A stretch of 64,000 bases of DNA from Mycobacterium sp. ACS4331 (GCF_001667265.1 NZ_LZHW01000011.1:1-64000), one strand, 5' to 3'. Counted from the stretch's first letter, positions 16,921-26,708 are shown. Made by a program: numbers and translations. Notes: a model not told the origin generated them from the letters alone.

Positions 16921-17818
16921 GCTGCGGTTCGACGGCCGTGTCGTGGTCGTCACCGGAGGCGGCCGGGGAATCGGCCGCAGCCACGCACTGCTGCTCGCGG
17001 CCAAGGGTGCGCGCGTCGTGGTGGCCGACAACGGCGCCGGGATCGACGGCACGGGCGGGTCGGCGGAGCCCGCGCAGGAGGTGGCGCGGGAGATCGTCGA
17101 CGCCGGTGGCGACGCCGTCGCCTGTGTGGCCGCGGTGCATGATCCGGTGTCCGCGGAATCGGTCATCGACTGTGCGCTGGACAGTTTCGGCCGCGTCGAC
17201 GCGGTGGTCAACAACGCCGGCATCCACGACCCGGGGCCGTTCGAGGACCTGACCGTCGATCAGTTCCGGACCATGTGGGACGTGCACTGTCTGGGCACGG
17301 TGAACGTGACGAGGGCCGCCTGGCCACGTTTCGTCCGCGCTGGATACGGCCGCGTGGTCAACACGGTCTCCGAGGCCATGCTCGGCGGTATCGAGGAGTT
17401 GAGCAGCTACGGAGCGGCCAAGGGCGCGGTGTTCGGCCTCACCCGCAACCTCGCCACCGAGGGGCATGCCCACGGGATCCGAGTGAACGCCGTCGTGCCG
17501 AGGGCGTACACCAGAATGTCGGCGTCGCACTCCGACAAGCTGGCGGCGGACATGGGTGTCCCCGCCGAGGCCATGGCCCAGATCAACGCACAGATGCCGC
17601 CCGACCTGTGTGCTCCCGCGGCGGCCTACCTCGCACATGAGTCCTGCGCCATCAGTGGCGAGATGGTGCGCATCGGCCTTGGCGGCGTTGCCCGCATCGC
17701 CGTCGTGCACTCACGCGGTCTGGACCGGACGCCGCTGACCGCCGAGGACATCGCCGAGAACCTGACCACGATCCTCGACCTCAGTGCCCCCCAGGTGGCG
17801 CTGGCCATCCCAGTGTGA
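16910..17818 (+). CDS. Short-chain dehydrogenase/reductase (SDR)
   Basis: 302 aa. TGGGRGIG (residues 15-22), NNAG (101-104) and catalytic Ser154, Tyr167, Lys171. The long C-terminal extension (to residue 302) resembles that of the SDR at 7489 and the one at 59116, and the three may be paralogues. The ATG lies 11 bp before the end of the P450 gene. Expected to act on a hydroxylated pathway intermediate. Confidence 0.85.
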   Translation: MSAELRFDGRVVVVTGGGRGIGRSHALLLAAKGARVVVADNGAGIDGTGGSAEPAQEVAREIVDAGGDAVACVAAVHDPVSAESVIDCALDSFGRVDAVVNNAGIHDPGPFEDLTVDQFRTMWDVHCLGTVNVTRAAWPRFVRAGYGRVVNTVSEAMLGGIEELSSYGAAKGAVFGLTRNLATEGHAHGIRVNAVVPRAYTRMSASHSDKLAADMGVPAEAMAQINAQMPPDLCAPAAAYLAHESCAISGEMVRIGLGGVARIAVVHSRGLDRTPLTAEDIAENLTTILDLSAPQVALAIPV

Positions 17819-17840
17819 CCCCGACCTTAAGGAGACTTCG

Positions 17841-19103
17841 GTGACCGACTTCGAAACGATCGACTTCTTCACCGACGAGACCCTTGTCCCGGATCCCTAC
17901 CCCTACTTCGACTACCTGAGGTCGAAATGTCCGGTGGCGCCGGCGACGCCGTTCGGGGTGCTGGCGGTCACCGGGTACGAGGAGGCGCTCTCGGTGTACA
18001 AGAACCCCGCGTTCTCGTCGTGTGTGTCGGTGGCGGGCCCCTTCTCGGGCATGCCGATCCAACCCGGCGGGGACGACGTCAGTGAACTCATCGAGGCGCA
18101 TCGCGCGCAGGTCCCGATGGCCGAGCACATCACGTCGCAGGATCCGCCCCTGCACACCAGGACCCGCGGACTGCTGAGCCGGCTCATCACGCCGAAGCGG
18201 CTCAGTGAGAACGAGGAGTTCATGTGGCGCCTCGCGGACAAGCAGTTGGACACCTTCATCGATCGCGGAGCGTGCGAGTTCCTCGCCGACTACGCGAAAC
18301 CCTTCTCGCTGTTGGTGATCGCCGATCTGCTCGGTGTCCCCGAGGAGGATCATGCGGAGTTCCAGGCCGTGTTCGCCAATGAACTCGTGGGCGAACTCGG
18401 TGAAGACGCACCCACGACACACAACCCGCTGCAGTATCTGAACGACAAGTTCCACGCCTACATCGAGGACCGCAGACGCCACCCGCGCGGTGACGTGCTC
18501 ACCGAGTTGGCCGAAGCCAAGTACGAGGACGGTTCCACCCCCGACATCGAAGACGTGATGAACCTGTCGACGTTCCTGTTCGCGGCGGGACAGGAGACCA
18601 CCACGAAGCTGCTGAGCGCTGCGATCCGGGTGATCGGCGATGATCCCGAGTACGAGAACATGCTGCGTGCGGACCGCAGTCGAATCCCGGCGTTCCTGGA
18701 GGAGACGCTGCGGATGGAGAGCCCGGTCAAGGCGCACTTCCGGATGGCGCGGACGGCGACGACGATCGGCGATCTCGACGTGCCGGCGGGTACGACCGTG
18801 ATGCTGCTGCCGGGTGCCTGCAACCGCGACGGCCGAAAGTTCGAGGATCCCCACGAGTTCCGCGCCGATCGGCGCAACGTGCGCGAGCACATCGCGTTCA
18901 TCCGCGGGGCGCACTCGTGCCCCGGCGCGCCGCTCGCCCGCACCGAGGGCCGGATCTCGTTGAACCGAATCCTGGACCGGATGAAGGACATCCGGGTGTC
19001 GGACACCCATCACGGGAAACCGGGTGCGCGCAGTTACACCTACGAGCCGACGTTCATCATGCGTGGACTCAACGAACTGCACATCGAGTTCAACGCCCTG
19101 TAG
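17841..19103 (+). CDS. Cytochrome P450
   Basis: 420 aa. I-helix AGQETT, ExxR in EETLRMES, heme loop FIRGAHSCPG with Cys360. It differs clearly from the P450 at 15709, so the two are not a recent duplication. The start is GTG with a strong AAGGAG at 17829-17834; the gene begins 22 bp after the SDR stop and is the last of the run. The next gene (19114) converges on it with a 10-bp gap and no obvious terminator. Confidence 0.92.
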   Translation: MTDFETIDFFTDETLVPDPYPYFDYLRSKCPVAPATPFGVLAVTGYEEALSVYKNPAFSSCVSVAGPFSGMPIQPGGDDVSELIEAHRAQVPMAEHITSQDPPLHTRTRGLLSRLITPKRLSENEEFMWRLADKQLDTFIDRGACEFLADYAKPFSLLVIADLLGVPEEDHAEFQAVFANELVGELGEDAPTTHNPLQYLNDKFHAYIEDRRRHPRGDVLTELAEAKYEDGSTPDIEDVMNLSTFLFAAGQETTTKLLSAAIRVIGDDPEYENMLRADRSRIPAFLEETLRMESPVKAHFRMARTATTIGDLDVPAGTTVMLLPGACNRDGRKFEDPHEFRADRRNVREHIAFIRGAHSCPGAPLARTEGRISLNRILDRMKDIRVSDTHHGKPGARSYTYEPTFIMRGLNELHIEFNAL

Positions 19104-19113
19104 CCGACGTTGG

Positions 19114-20052
19114 TCAGTGCGACGCTTTCTTCTTGCCGAACGGCAGGAAGTGCACGATCAGCGCCACAACGGCTCCGACCACCAGACCGATGACCGCGGA
19201 CGACGCGGTGTTGACCAGCCAGGCCAGCACACCTCCGACTCCGGCCACGTGGTCCACATAGCCCTCAAGGTGATGCACCACGCCGTACGGCGGATGCCAC
19301 CCCAGGGTGTCGGTGCCGACCAGAAGAATGTGGCCGCCCACCCACAGCATCGCGACGGTGCCGATGATGGACAGCGCGTTGAGCAGCTTGGGCATGCCGG
19401 CCACCAGGCCGCGGCCCACCTTCTGTGCGAATTTCGATGTTCTTCCGGCCAGGTGCAGGCCGATGTCGTCCATCTTGACGATCCCGGCGACCACGCCGTA
19501 CACGGCAGCGGTGATGACCAACGCGACGACGATCAGGATGATCAGGCGGGGCAGGAACGGCTGGTCGGCCACCTCGTTGAGCGCGATGACCATGATTTCG
19601 GCGGACAGGATGAAGTCCGTGCGGATGGCGCCGGTCACCATGAACTTCTCGGCGTCACCGCCGACGGCGGCCGCTGGCGATCCGTGGCTGTCATGACCCC
19701 GGATCCAGCCCCACACCTTCTCGGCGCCCTCGAAGCACAGGTAGGTGGCACCGAGCATCAGGATGGGGGTCAGCAGCCACGGCACGAACTGACTCAGCAG
19801 CAGCGCCGCGGGCAGGATGAAGAGCAGTTTGTTGCGCAGCGACCCGATCGCGATCTTCTTGATGATCGGCAACTCGCGTTCGGCGGCGATTCCGTGCACG
19901 TACTGCGGCGTCACGGCGGTGTCGTCGATGACCACGCCCGCGGCCTTGGCCGTGGCCTTGCCGGCGGCGGCCCCGATGTCGTCGATCGATGCCGCAGCCA
20001 GGCGCGCGAGCGCCGCCACATCATCGAGCAGCCCGAACAGCCCAGCACTCAT
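19114..20052 (-). CDS. DUF808 (YedI-like) membrane protein
   Basis: 312 aa integral membrane protein. The start (GLFGLLDDVAALAR) and the segment AGVVIDDTAVTPQYV are characteristic of DUF808. Several hydrophobic segments follow, for example residues 77-102, 158-190 and 225-245, and the tail is basic (FGKKKASH). Function is not established for the family. It is on its own strand relative to region 1 and marks the end of the regulon. A 24-bp gap separates it from the CopC-like gene, so they may be co-transcribed. Confidence 0.82.
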   Translation of the reverse strand: MSAGLFGLLDDVAALARLAAASIDDIGAAAGKATAKAAGVVIDDTAVTPQYVHGIAAERELPIIKKIAIGSLRNKLLFILPAALLLSQFVPWLLTPILMLGATYLCFEGAEKVWGWIRGHDSHGSPAAAVGGDAEKFMVTGAIRTDFILSAEIMVIALNEVADQPFLPRLIILIVVALVITAAVYGVVAGIVKMDDIGLHLAGRTSKFAQKVGRGLVAGMPKLLNALSIIGTVAMLWVGGHILLVGTDTLGWHPPYGVVHHLEGYVDHVAGVGGVLAWLVNTASSAVIGLVVGAVVALIVHFLPFGKKKASH

Positions 20053-20076
20053 CGCGTCACCGCCATGCGCGCCAGG

Positions 20077-20649
20077 CTACCCGCCGGGGTTGGTGTCGGC
20101 CCCCGGACCGCGACGGCCGCGAACCCAGACGGTGCCCGCGATCAGGACCACCAGAACGGCCGCACCCGCGATGAAAGGCCACGCCGTGACGCCGCTCGAG
20201 GTGTTGTCCGACGTGCGCGGGGCCGTCGTCTCCGGCGCCGCCGATGTCGCAGATGTGGCTGTCGAAGTCGGTGCGCTCAGCTGGAAGTCGTACTTCCCGG
20301 ACACGGGATGACCGTCGGCGGACACCACGCGGTAGGCGACCGTGTAGGTGCCGTTGCCGTCGAGGGTGTCGAGGGTGGCCCGGACCTCGCGATCGGCCAC
20401 GGCCGGTTCGCCCACGACATGGTTGCGGCCCTGCGGCCCGGTGACGACCACCGTCGAGAACTGGTGCTGCACAGGCTCGTTGAACGTCAACGTGACCACC
20501 TGGGGGGCAGTCACCAGCCGTGCGCCCGCGGCCGGATCGCTGCTGCTGAGCGCGGCATGCGCGCCGGCCGGGGCGGCGGCGAGCAGCAGTGCCACGAATA
20601 CGCTCAGGAGAACTGCTGCCATGGCGCGCAGCTGGGCGACGGTGTTCAT
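20077..20649 (-). CDS. CopC-domain exported protein
   Basis: 190 aa. A signal peptide (about residues 1-32) ends in APAGAHAALSSSDPA, so that cleavage after AGA would leave His as the first residue, the usual copper-site His of CopC. A second conserved His is in ADGHPVSG. A Ser/Thr-rich linker leads to a C-terminal membrane segment (about 155-175) and a basic tail. It probably binds copper outside the membrane. A TTG at 20673 overlapping the cobW-like stop (TTGA) is an alternative start; the ATG gives the better signal peptide. Confidence 0.8.
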   Translation of the reverse strand: MNTVAQLRAMAAVLLSVFVALLLAAAPAGAHAALSSSDPAAGARLVTAPQVVTLTFNEPVQHQFSTVVVTGPQGRNHVVGEPAVADREVRATLDTLDGNGTYTVAYRVVSADGHPVSGKYDFQLSAPTSTATSATSAAPETTAPRTSDNTSSGVTAWPFIAGAAVLVVLIAGTVWVRGRRGPGADTNPGG

Positions 20650-20669
20650 GCCGACAAGTCTGGCACTCC

Positions 20670-21683
20670 TCAAATGCTCAGGCGGCGGTGGCGCTGCAGG
20701 CGCCGGAGGCCGGCCGCGGACGCGGGGCCGGCGAGGGGGCGCACGGCCTCCTCCATCCGCAGGCGCACGTCGTCGACATCGAGGTCGGTGCCGATCACCA
20801 CCAGGCTGTTGCCGTTGGCCTCGGTCTGCGCCTCGGCGATGTGCACCGATGGACCCACGACGTTGACCACATAACTGCGCACGCGCTCGCGGTACTGCAC
20901 GCAGACGGTGCCCTTGATTCGGTACACGCCCGCCGGCGGGGTCTCCAGCACGTCGAAGAGCACGTCCGGATCGACGCAGCCGGTGCTCGTCACGGTCACC
21001 GACGCGGCGTGCACATGGTCATGGTCGCCGGCATCGGCGAGCAGTTCGCGGAACGTCAGCTGCTCTCCCGGGGCGGGGTCCTGTGCGGCGACGTCGAACA
21101 GCATGCTCGGGTCGATCCTGGCCGCGACGGCGGCGACGACGTGCGCGTCCGGGTTGCGGTCACGGACCCGGCCCCGGATGCGGGCCAGCACCTCGGCGCG
21201 GGCGTCCTCGGCGATCTGGTCCATCTTGTTCACCACCACCAGCGACGCCGCGCTGTAACGGGCCGGCGGCACCGCGTCGCGATCGACCGTGTCGAAGTGG
21301 GCCGCGGCGTCGATTACGTCCACCACCCCGCCGTGCCGGATGTTGTCGACACCGCTGAACCGGATCAGCCGGGACACGGCGGTGGGCTCGGCCAATCCGC
21401 TGGCCTCCACGATGATGGCGTCCAGGCGAAGGCGCGGACTGGCGAGCTTGGCGAGCGCCTCGTCGAGGCCGCCCTCGTCGGGCAGGCAGCAGATGCACCC
21501 ACCGGCGATCGACGCGGGTTCATCGATCTGCCCGGTCACCAGAGACGCGTCGACGTTCAGATCGCCGAAGTCGTTGATCACCACACCGATGCGGGCGTCG
21601 GGTGTGCGCAGGACGTGGTTGAGCAGCGTGGTCTTGCCGGCCCCGAGGTGGCCCGTCAGTGCAATCACGGGTATCGCGGTCAT
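20670..21683 (-). CDS. CobW/G3E-family P-loop GTPase (metallochaperone type)
   Basis: 337 aa. P-loop GHLGAGKT (residues 11-18), the family metal-binding CxCC motif in GGCICCLPDEGG (Cys63, Cys65, Cys66), and NKMD for guanine binding, followed by the CobW C-terminal domain. These proteins deliver metal ions (zinc, cobalt) to client enzymes. The ATG is used; the open frame extends nearly 3 kb further upstream, but only as antisense of the helicase gene. It precedes the CopC-like gene, so a metal-related pair is possible. Confidence 0.88.
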   Translation of the reverse strand: MTAIPVIALTGHLGAGKTTLLNHVLRTPDARIGVVINDFGDLNVDASLVTGQIDEPASIAGGCICCLPDEGGLDEALAKLASPRLRLDAIIVEASGLAEPTAVSRLIRFSGVDNIRHGGVVDVIDAAAHFDTVDRDAVPPARYSAASLVVVNKMDQIAEDARAEVLARIRGRVRDRNPDAHVVAAVAARIDPSMLFDVAAQDPAPGEQLTFRELLADAGDHDHVHAASVTVTSTGCVDPDVLFDVLETPPAGVYRIKGTVCVQYRERVRSYVVNVVGPSVHIAEAQTEANGNSLVVIGTDLDVDDVRLRMEEAVRPLAGPASAAGLRRLQRHRRLSI

Positions 21684-21764
21684 GATGGAGACAGCTTCGC
21701 AGATCGGTCCAGCGGGTCCGGTCCGCGCGGTCCTAGCAGGAAACCCCCAGCGGCGTATCGCTAA

Positions 21765-21782
21765 GGTGTCTGCATTGACACC
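21765..21782. promoter_or_regulatory. Inverted repeat between cobW-like and MTHFR-like genes
   Basis: GGTGTC, six bases, GACACC: a perfect 6-bp inverted repeat in the divergent 177-bp space. TTGACA at 21775-21780 overlaps it and could be a -35 box for the rightward gene, although no good -10 follows. It may be an operator. Confidence 0.4.
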
Positions 21783-21860
21783 GTTCGCCGGCCGCATGGG
21801 GGAGCAGGGCCGAGTGGCGAGGCGGTCGAACGGGGACGGCCAGCGTAGAGGAGCAGTTTT

Positions 21861-22757
21861 GTGACGTTGAGTACCGTCGCGCTCGAACTCGTGCCACCGA
21901 ATGTCGAACATGGGCATGAGCGGGCGATCGAGGACGCGCAGAAGGTCCTGGAGTGCTCCGCGTCGGCGGGCCTGGAGGGCCGGGTCCGGCACGTGATGAT
22001 CCCGGGCATGATCGAAGAGGACGACGGCCGTCCCGTCGAGATGAAGCCCAAGATGGACGTCCTGGACTTCTGGAAGATCATCAAGCCCGAACTGCCGGGC
22101 GTCAAAGGCCTGTGCACGCAGGTCACCGCGTTCCTCGACGAGGCCACGCTGCGGCAGCGGCTGGTGGACCTGCGCGAGTCCGGCATGGAGGGCATCGCCT
22201 TCGTCGGCGTGCCGCGGACCATGGCCGACGGTGAGGGGTCCGGCGTGGCACCCACCGATGCGCTGTCCCTTTACGACGATGTGGCGCCCAACCGGGGGGC
22301 GATCCTCATCCCGACGCGCGAGGGTGAACAGGGCCGATTCGGCTTCAAATGCGACCGCGGCGCCACCTACGGCATGACCCAGCTGCTGTACTCCGACACC
22401 ATTGTGGAGTTTCTGACCACATTCGCCTCGCAGCACGAGCACCGTCCGGAGATCCTGCTGTCGTTCGGGTTCGTACCCGCCGTCGAGAGCAGGATCGGTC
22501 TGATCAACTGGCTGATCCAGGACCCGGGCAACGCCGCGGTCGCGGCGGAGCAGGAGTTCGTCAAGCGGTTGGCCGCAGCCGAACCGGTCGAGCGCCGGCG
22601 ACAGATGACGGATCTGTACAAGCGCGTCGTCGACGGCGTCGGGGAACTCGGCTTCCCGCTGAGCATCCACTTCGAGGCGACCTACGGGGTCAACAAGGCC
22701 GCCTTCGACACGTTCGCAGACATGCTGGCGTACTGGTCGCCGCCTACCCTCGACTGA
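21861..22757 (+). CDS. Methylenetetrahydrofolate-reductase-like protein, flavin-independent mycobacterial type
   Basis: 298 aa. The sequence (TLSTVALELVPPNVE at the start, then VRHVMIPGMIEEDDGRP and MDVLDFWKIIKPELPG) resembles the small mycobacterial proteins described as monomeric NADH-using MTHFRs without flavin, distinct from MetF. They reduce methylene-THF to methyl-THF for methionine synthesis. The recognition is from memory and should be confirmed. GTG start with AGAGGAG at 21847-21853. The helicase gene begins directly at its stop, so they form one unit. Confidence 0.62.
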   Translation: MTLSTVALELVPPNVEHGHERAIEDAQKVLECSASAGLEGRVRHVMIPGMIEEDDGRPVEMKPKMDVLDFWKIIKPELPGVKGLCTQVTAFLDEATLRQRLVDLRESGMEGIAFVGVPRTMADGEGSGVAPTDALSLYDDVAPNRGAILIPTREGEQGRFGFKCDRGATYGMTQLLYSDTIVEFLTTFASQHEHRPEILLSFGFVPAVESRIGLINWLIQDPGNAAVAAEQEFVKRLAAAEPVERRRQMTDLYKRVVDGVGELGFPLSIHFEATYGVNKAAFDTFADMLAYWSPPTLD

Positions 22758-25700
22758 GTGTCTGAGCCGTCGCTGCCCTCGCCTCACTCGTCGTCCTCGG
22801 CGCGTGACGAGGTGCGTCAACTGCGGACTCGCCTCGACGGTCTGACCTTCCGAGATGCGGCGCGTCTCGCGCGCCGGTTCAAGGGGCTGCGCGAGGCCAC
22901 TCCAGCCAAAGTGGCACAGCTGACGGCACAGGTCGAGGCCGCCGAGCGCCTGATCGCCACGCGCAGGGCCGCCGTGCCTGTGGTGACCTACCCGGACCTC
23001 CCGGTCAGCGCCCACCGGGACCAGTTGGCCGCGGCGCTGCGCGAGAATCAGGTCGTGGTCGTCGCCGGTGAGACCGGTTCGGGCAAGACCACGCAGTTGC
23101 CGAAGCTGTGCCTGGACCTCGGGCGCGGAGTCCGCGGAACCATCGGGCACACCCAGCCCCGTCGGCTGGCCGCCCGCACCGTCGCGCAGCGGATCGCCGA
23201 CGAGTTGGGCACGCCGTTGGGTGATGTCGTCGGGTACTCGGTCCGGTTCACCGACGAGGTCAGCGATCGCACCCTGGTCAAGCTCATGACCGACGGCATC
23301 CTGCTCGCCGAGATACAGCGTGACCGCCGCCTGCTGCGCTATGACACGCTGATCCTCGACGAGGCCCACGAACGCAGCCTCAACATCGATTTCCTCCTCG
23401 GCTACCTGCGCCAGCTGCTGCCGCGCCGCCCCGACCTCAAGGTGATCGTCACGTCGGCGACCATCGAACCCGAGCGGTTCGCCGCGCACTTCGGCGGCGC
23501 CCCGATCGTCGAGGTCTCGGGCCGCACGTATCCCGTCGAAATCCGGTACCGACCGCTGGAGGTCGCCGTGCCGAGTTCGGCCGACGACGACCCAGACGAT
23601 CCCGACCACGAGATCGTCCGCACCGAACTGCGTGATCAGACCGAGGCCGTTCTCGACGCCGTCGAGGAACTGCAGGCCGAGCCACCCGGCGACATCCTGG
23701 TCTTCCTGTCCGGGGAGCGCGAGATCCGCGACACCGCCGACGCTTTGAAGGGTCTGGCCGACACCGAGGTGCTGCCGCTGTATGCGCGTCTGCCGACCGC
23801 GGATCAGCAGAAGGTGTTCGCGCCTCATACCGGACGACGAGTTGTGTTGGCCACCAACGTCGCAGAGACATCGCTGACGGTGCCGGGAATCCGGTACGTC
23901 GTCGATCCGGGCACGGCCCGCATCTCCCGCTACAGCCGTCGCACCAAGGTGCAGCGGCTGCCGATCGAACCCGTGTCGCAGGCGTCCGCCGCGCAGCGGG
24001 CCGGGCGCTCGGGCCGAACCGCGCCGGGTGTGTGCATCAGGCTCTACTCGGAGCAGGACTTCGAGTCCCGCCCCCGCTACACCGATCCCGAGATCCTGCG
24101 CACCAACCTGGCGGCGGTCATCCTGCAGATGTCGGCACTGGGACTCGGTGACATCGAGAGCTTTCCGTTCCTCGACCCGCCCGATCGGCGCAGCGTCCGA
24201 GACGGAGTCCAACTGTTGCAGGAACTCGGGGCCTTCGACGGCCGCGGCGAGATCACCCCGGTGGGGCGGCGACTCGCGCAACTTCCCGTCGACCCCCGGC
24301 TGGGCCGGATGATCCTGGCGGCGGATGAACAGGGCTGTGTCCGTGAGGTTCTGGTCCTCGCAGCGGCGCTGTCGATCCCCGATCCCCGGGAACGGCCAGC
24401 CGACCAGGAGGAGGCCGCCCGGCAGAAGCACGCCCGGTTCGCCGACGAGCACTCGGATTTCATGTCGTTCCTCAACCTGTGGAACCACGTCGTGGAGCAG
24501 CGGAAGTCGCTGTCGAGCAGCGCGTTTCGACGCATGTGTCGCCAGGAGTTCCTGCACTACCTGCGGATTCGGGAGTGGCAGGATCTGGTGGGACAGCTGC
24601 GCAGCATCGCCTCCGGAATGGGCATTGCGACCGGATCAGCGCAGGACGAACCCGCCGACCCGAACCGGATCCATGCCGCGCTGACGGCGGGCCTGCTGTC
24701 CCACATCGGCATGCGCGAGGGTGAGACCCGCGAGTATCAGGGCGCCCGCAACTCCCGCTTCGTGCTGGCTCCCGGCTCGGTGCTGACCAAGCGGCCACCA
24801 CGCTGGCTGGTTGTCGCGGATCTGGTCGAGACCAGCCGGGTCTACGGCCGCATCGCCGCGCGCATCGAACCCGAGGCCGTCGAGAAGATCGCCGGAGACC
24901 TGGTGCAGCGCACCTACAGTGAACCGCATTGGGACGCCAGGCGCGGCAGTGCCACCGCGTTCGAACGCGTGACGCTGTACGGCCTGCCGCTGGTGGTGAA
25001 GCGGCGGGTCGGCTACGCCGACATCGATCCGGTGGCCTCACGGGAACTGTTCATCCGCCATGCGCTGGTGGACGGAGACTGGCAGACCAAGCACCACTTC
25101 TTCCGGGACAACGCCGCACTGCGGGCCGAGGTCGCCGAAGTGGAGGAACGCGCCCGGCGACGCGACCTCGTGGTCACCGATGACGACATCTACGCACTGT
25201 ATGACGCCCGGATCCCCGCAGAGGTGGTGTCGGCCAGGCACTTCGACGGGTGGTGGCGCAAGCAACGGCACCGCACCCCCGATCTGCTCACGTTCACCCG
25301 CGAAGAACTCCTGCGCAGCCCGGACGACGGCGAGCACCCCGACACCTGGCACGCCGACGATGTCGCCCTGCCACTGACCTATCGGTTCGACCCCGGCGCC
25401 GAAGACGACGGGGTCACGGTGCACGTGCCGGTCGAGGTGTTGGCCCGCCTCGGTGGTGACGCCTTCGCCTGGCAGGTCCCCGCGCTGCGGGAGGAACTCA
25501 TCACCGCCCTGATCCGCTCACTGCCCAAGGACCTGCGCCGCAAATTCGTTCCCGCCCCCGATACCGCCAGAGCCGTTCTTCCGCATCTGAATCCAGAATC
25601 AGAGCCACTCCTGGACGCCCTGCAACGAGCGCTGAGGCAACGTTCCGGGGTGCTGGTGCCGATCTCGGCGTTCGACCTCGACAAGCTGCCGCCGCACCTG

Positions 25701-26705
25701 CGGGTGACGTTCGCCGTCGAGTCGGGCGACGGGCAGGAGGTCGCGCGCGGTAAGGATCTCGACGTCCTTCGCGAGAAGCTTGCTGGTACCACACAGCGCG
25801 CCGTCGAACGGGCCGTCGACGACGCCGTGGAGGGTGGTGTGGCGCGGTCGGGTCTGCGCGGTTGGCCCGCCGACCTGCCGACACTGCCCAAGACGGTGGA
25901 GAGCACGAGTTCGGGCCAGTCGGTGCGCGGGTATCCGGCGCTCGTCGATGCCGGTGCCGCCGTCGACATCAAGGTCTTCCCGACGCCGGTGGAGCAGAGC
26001 GCGGCGATGGCTGCGGGCACGCGCCGACTGCTGCGGCTCAGTGTCTCCTCACCTGTCAAAGCCATTGAGCGGCAGTTGGATCCCCGCCGAAAGCTGGTGC
26101 TGGGCAGCAACCCCGACGGCTCGCTGCAGGCGCTGATCGAGGACTGTGCGGACGCCGCCATCGACACGCTGGTGACCGCACCCGCGTGGAGTGAATCGGA
26201 ATTCACCCAACTCCGAGACAAGGTCGCCGGTGCGCTGGGGCGGGTGACCGGTGATGTGCTGACTCGGGTGGAGCGGGTGCTGGCGGCTTGGCGCGACGTG
26301 CAGGTGGCGCTGCCCGCGAACCCGTCGGCGGCGCAGGCCGACGCGATCGCTGACATCCGGGATCAGTTGGACAGCCTGGTGCCGCCGGGTTTCGTCGCGG
26401 CCACCGGTGCGGCACGGCTCGGTGACCTGTCCCGCTATCTGCTCGCCATCGGCCGGCGACTCGAGAGGCTCCCGCACGCCCTGGGGGCCGACCGCGAGCG
26501 GATGGCCCGTGTGCACGCCGTGCAGGACGCGTACGACGATCTGCGCCAAGCACTTTCACCCTCGCGCGCCGACGCCGAGGATGTCCGTGACATCGCGCGC
26601 CAGATCGAGGAACTGCGGGTCAGTCTGTGGGCTCAGCAGTTGGGCACGCCACGTCCGGTGAGCGAGCAGCGGATTCTGCGCGCGATCGACGCCGTGGTGC
26701 GCTGA
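22758..26705 (+). CDS. hrpA: ATP-dependent RNA helicase HrpA (DEAH family)
   Basis: 1315 aa, the usual size of bacterial HrpA. GETGSGKTT (about residues 103-111), DEAH at 201-204, SAT (motif III), and QRAGRSGR (motif VI), then the HA2/winged-helix region and a long C-terminal DUF3418 part. HrpA unwinds RNA and in E. coli rescues stalled ribosomes. GTG start abuts the upstream stop. The antisense strand carries a very long open frame by base-composition effect only. Confidence 0.95.
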   Translation: MSEPSLPSPHSSSSARDEVRQLRTRLDGLTFRDAARLARRFKGLREATPAKVAQLTAQVEAAERLIATRRAAVPVVTYPDLPVSAHRDQLAAALRENQVVVVAGETGSGKTTQLPKLCLDLGRGVRGTIGHTQPRRLAARTVAQRIADELGTPLGDVVGYSVRFTDEVSDRTLVKLMTDGILLAEIQRDRRLLRYDTLILDEAHERSLNIDFLLGYLRQLLPRRPDLKVIVTSATIEPERFAAHFGGAPIVEVSGRTYPVEIRYRPLEVAVPSSADDDPDDPDHEIVRTELRDQTEAVLDAVEELQAEPPGDILVFLSGEREIRDTADALKGLADTEVLPLYARLPTADQQKVFAPHTGRRVVLATNVAETSLTVPGIRYVVDPGTARISRYSRRTKVQRLPIEPVSQASAAQRAGRSGRTAPGVCIRLYSEQDFESRPRYTDPEILRTNLAAVILQMSALGLGDIESFPFLDPPDRRSVRDGVQLLQELGAFDGRGEITPVGRRLAQLPVDPRLGRMILAADEQGCVREVLVLAAALSIPDPRERPADQEEAARQKHARFADEHSDFMSFLNLWNHVVEQRKSLSSSAFRRMCRQEFLHYLRIREWQDLVGQLRSIASGMGIATGSAQDEPADPNRIHAALTAGLLSHIGMREGETREYQGARNSRFVLAPGSVLTKRPPRWLVVADLVETSRVYGRIAARIEPEAVEKIAGDLVQRTYSEPHWDARRGSATAFERVTLYGLPLVVKRRVGYADIDPVASRELFIRHALVDGDWQTKHHFFRDNAALRAEVAEVEERARRRDLVVTDDDIYALYDARIPAEVVSARHFDGWWRKQRHRTPDLLTFTREELLRSPDDGEHPDTWHADDVALPLTYRFDPGAEDDGVTVHVPVEVLARLGGDAFAWQVPALREELITALIRSLPKDLRRKFVPAPDTARAVLPHLNPESEPLLDALQRALRQRSGVLVPISAFDLDKLPPHLRVTFAVESGDGQEVARGKDLDVLREKLAGTTQRAVERAVDDAVEGGVARSGLRGWPADLPTLPKTVESTSSGQSVRGYPALVDAGAAVDIKVFPTPVEQSAAMAAGTRRLLRLSVSSPVKAIERQLDPRRKLVLGSNPDGSLQALIEDCADAAIDTLVTAPAWSESEFTQLRDKVAGALGRVTGDVLTRVERVLAAWRDVQVALPANPSAAQADAIADIRDQLDSLVPPGFVAATGAARLGDLSRYLLAIGRRLERLPHALGADRERMARVHAVQDAYDDLRQALSPSRADAEDVRDIARQIEELRVSLWAQQLGTPRPVSEQRILRAIDAVVR

Positions 26706-26708
26706 GAG

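Noticed and set aside
21684..24557. Long minus-strand open frame upstream of the cobW-like gene, antisense to hrpA
   Set aside because: It has no start signal or recognisable domain outside the GTPase and mirrors the codon bias of hrpA on the other strand.
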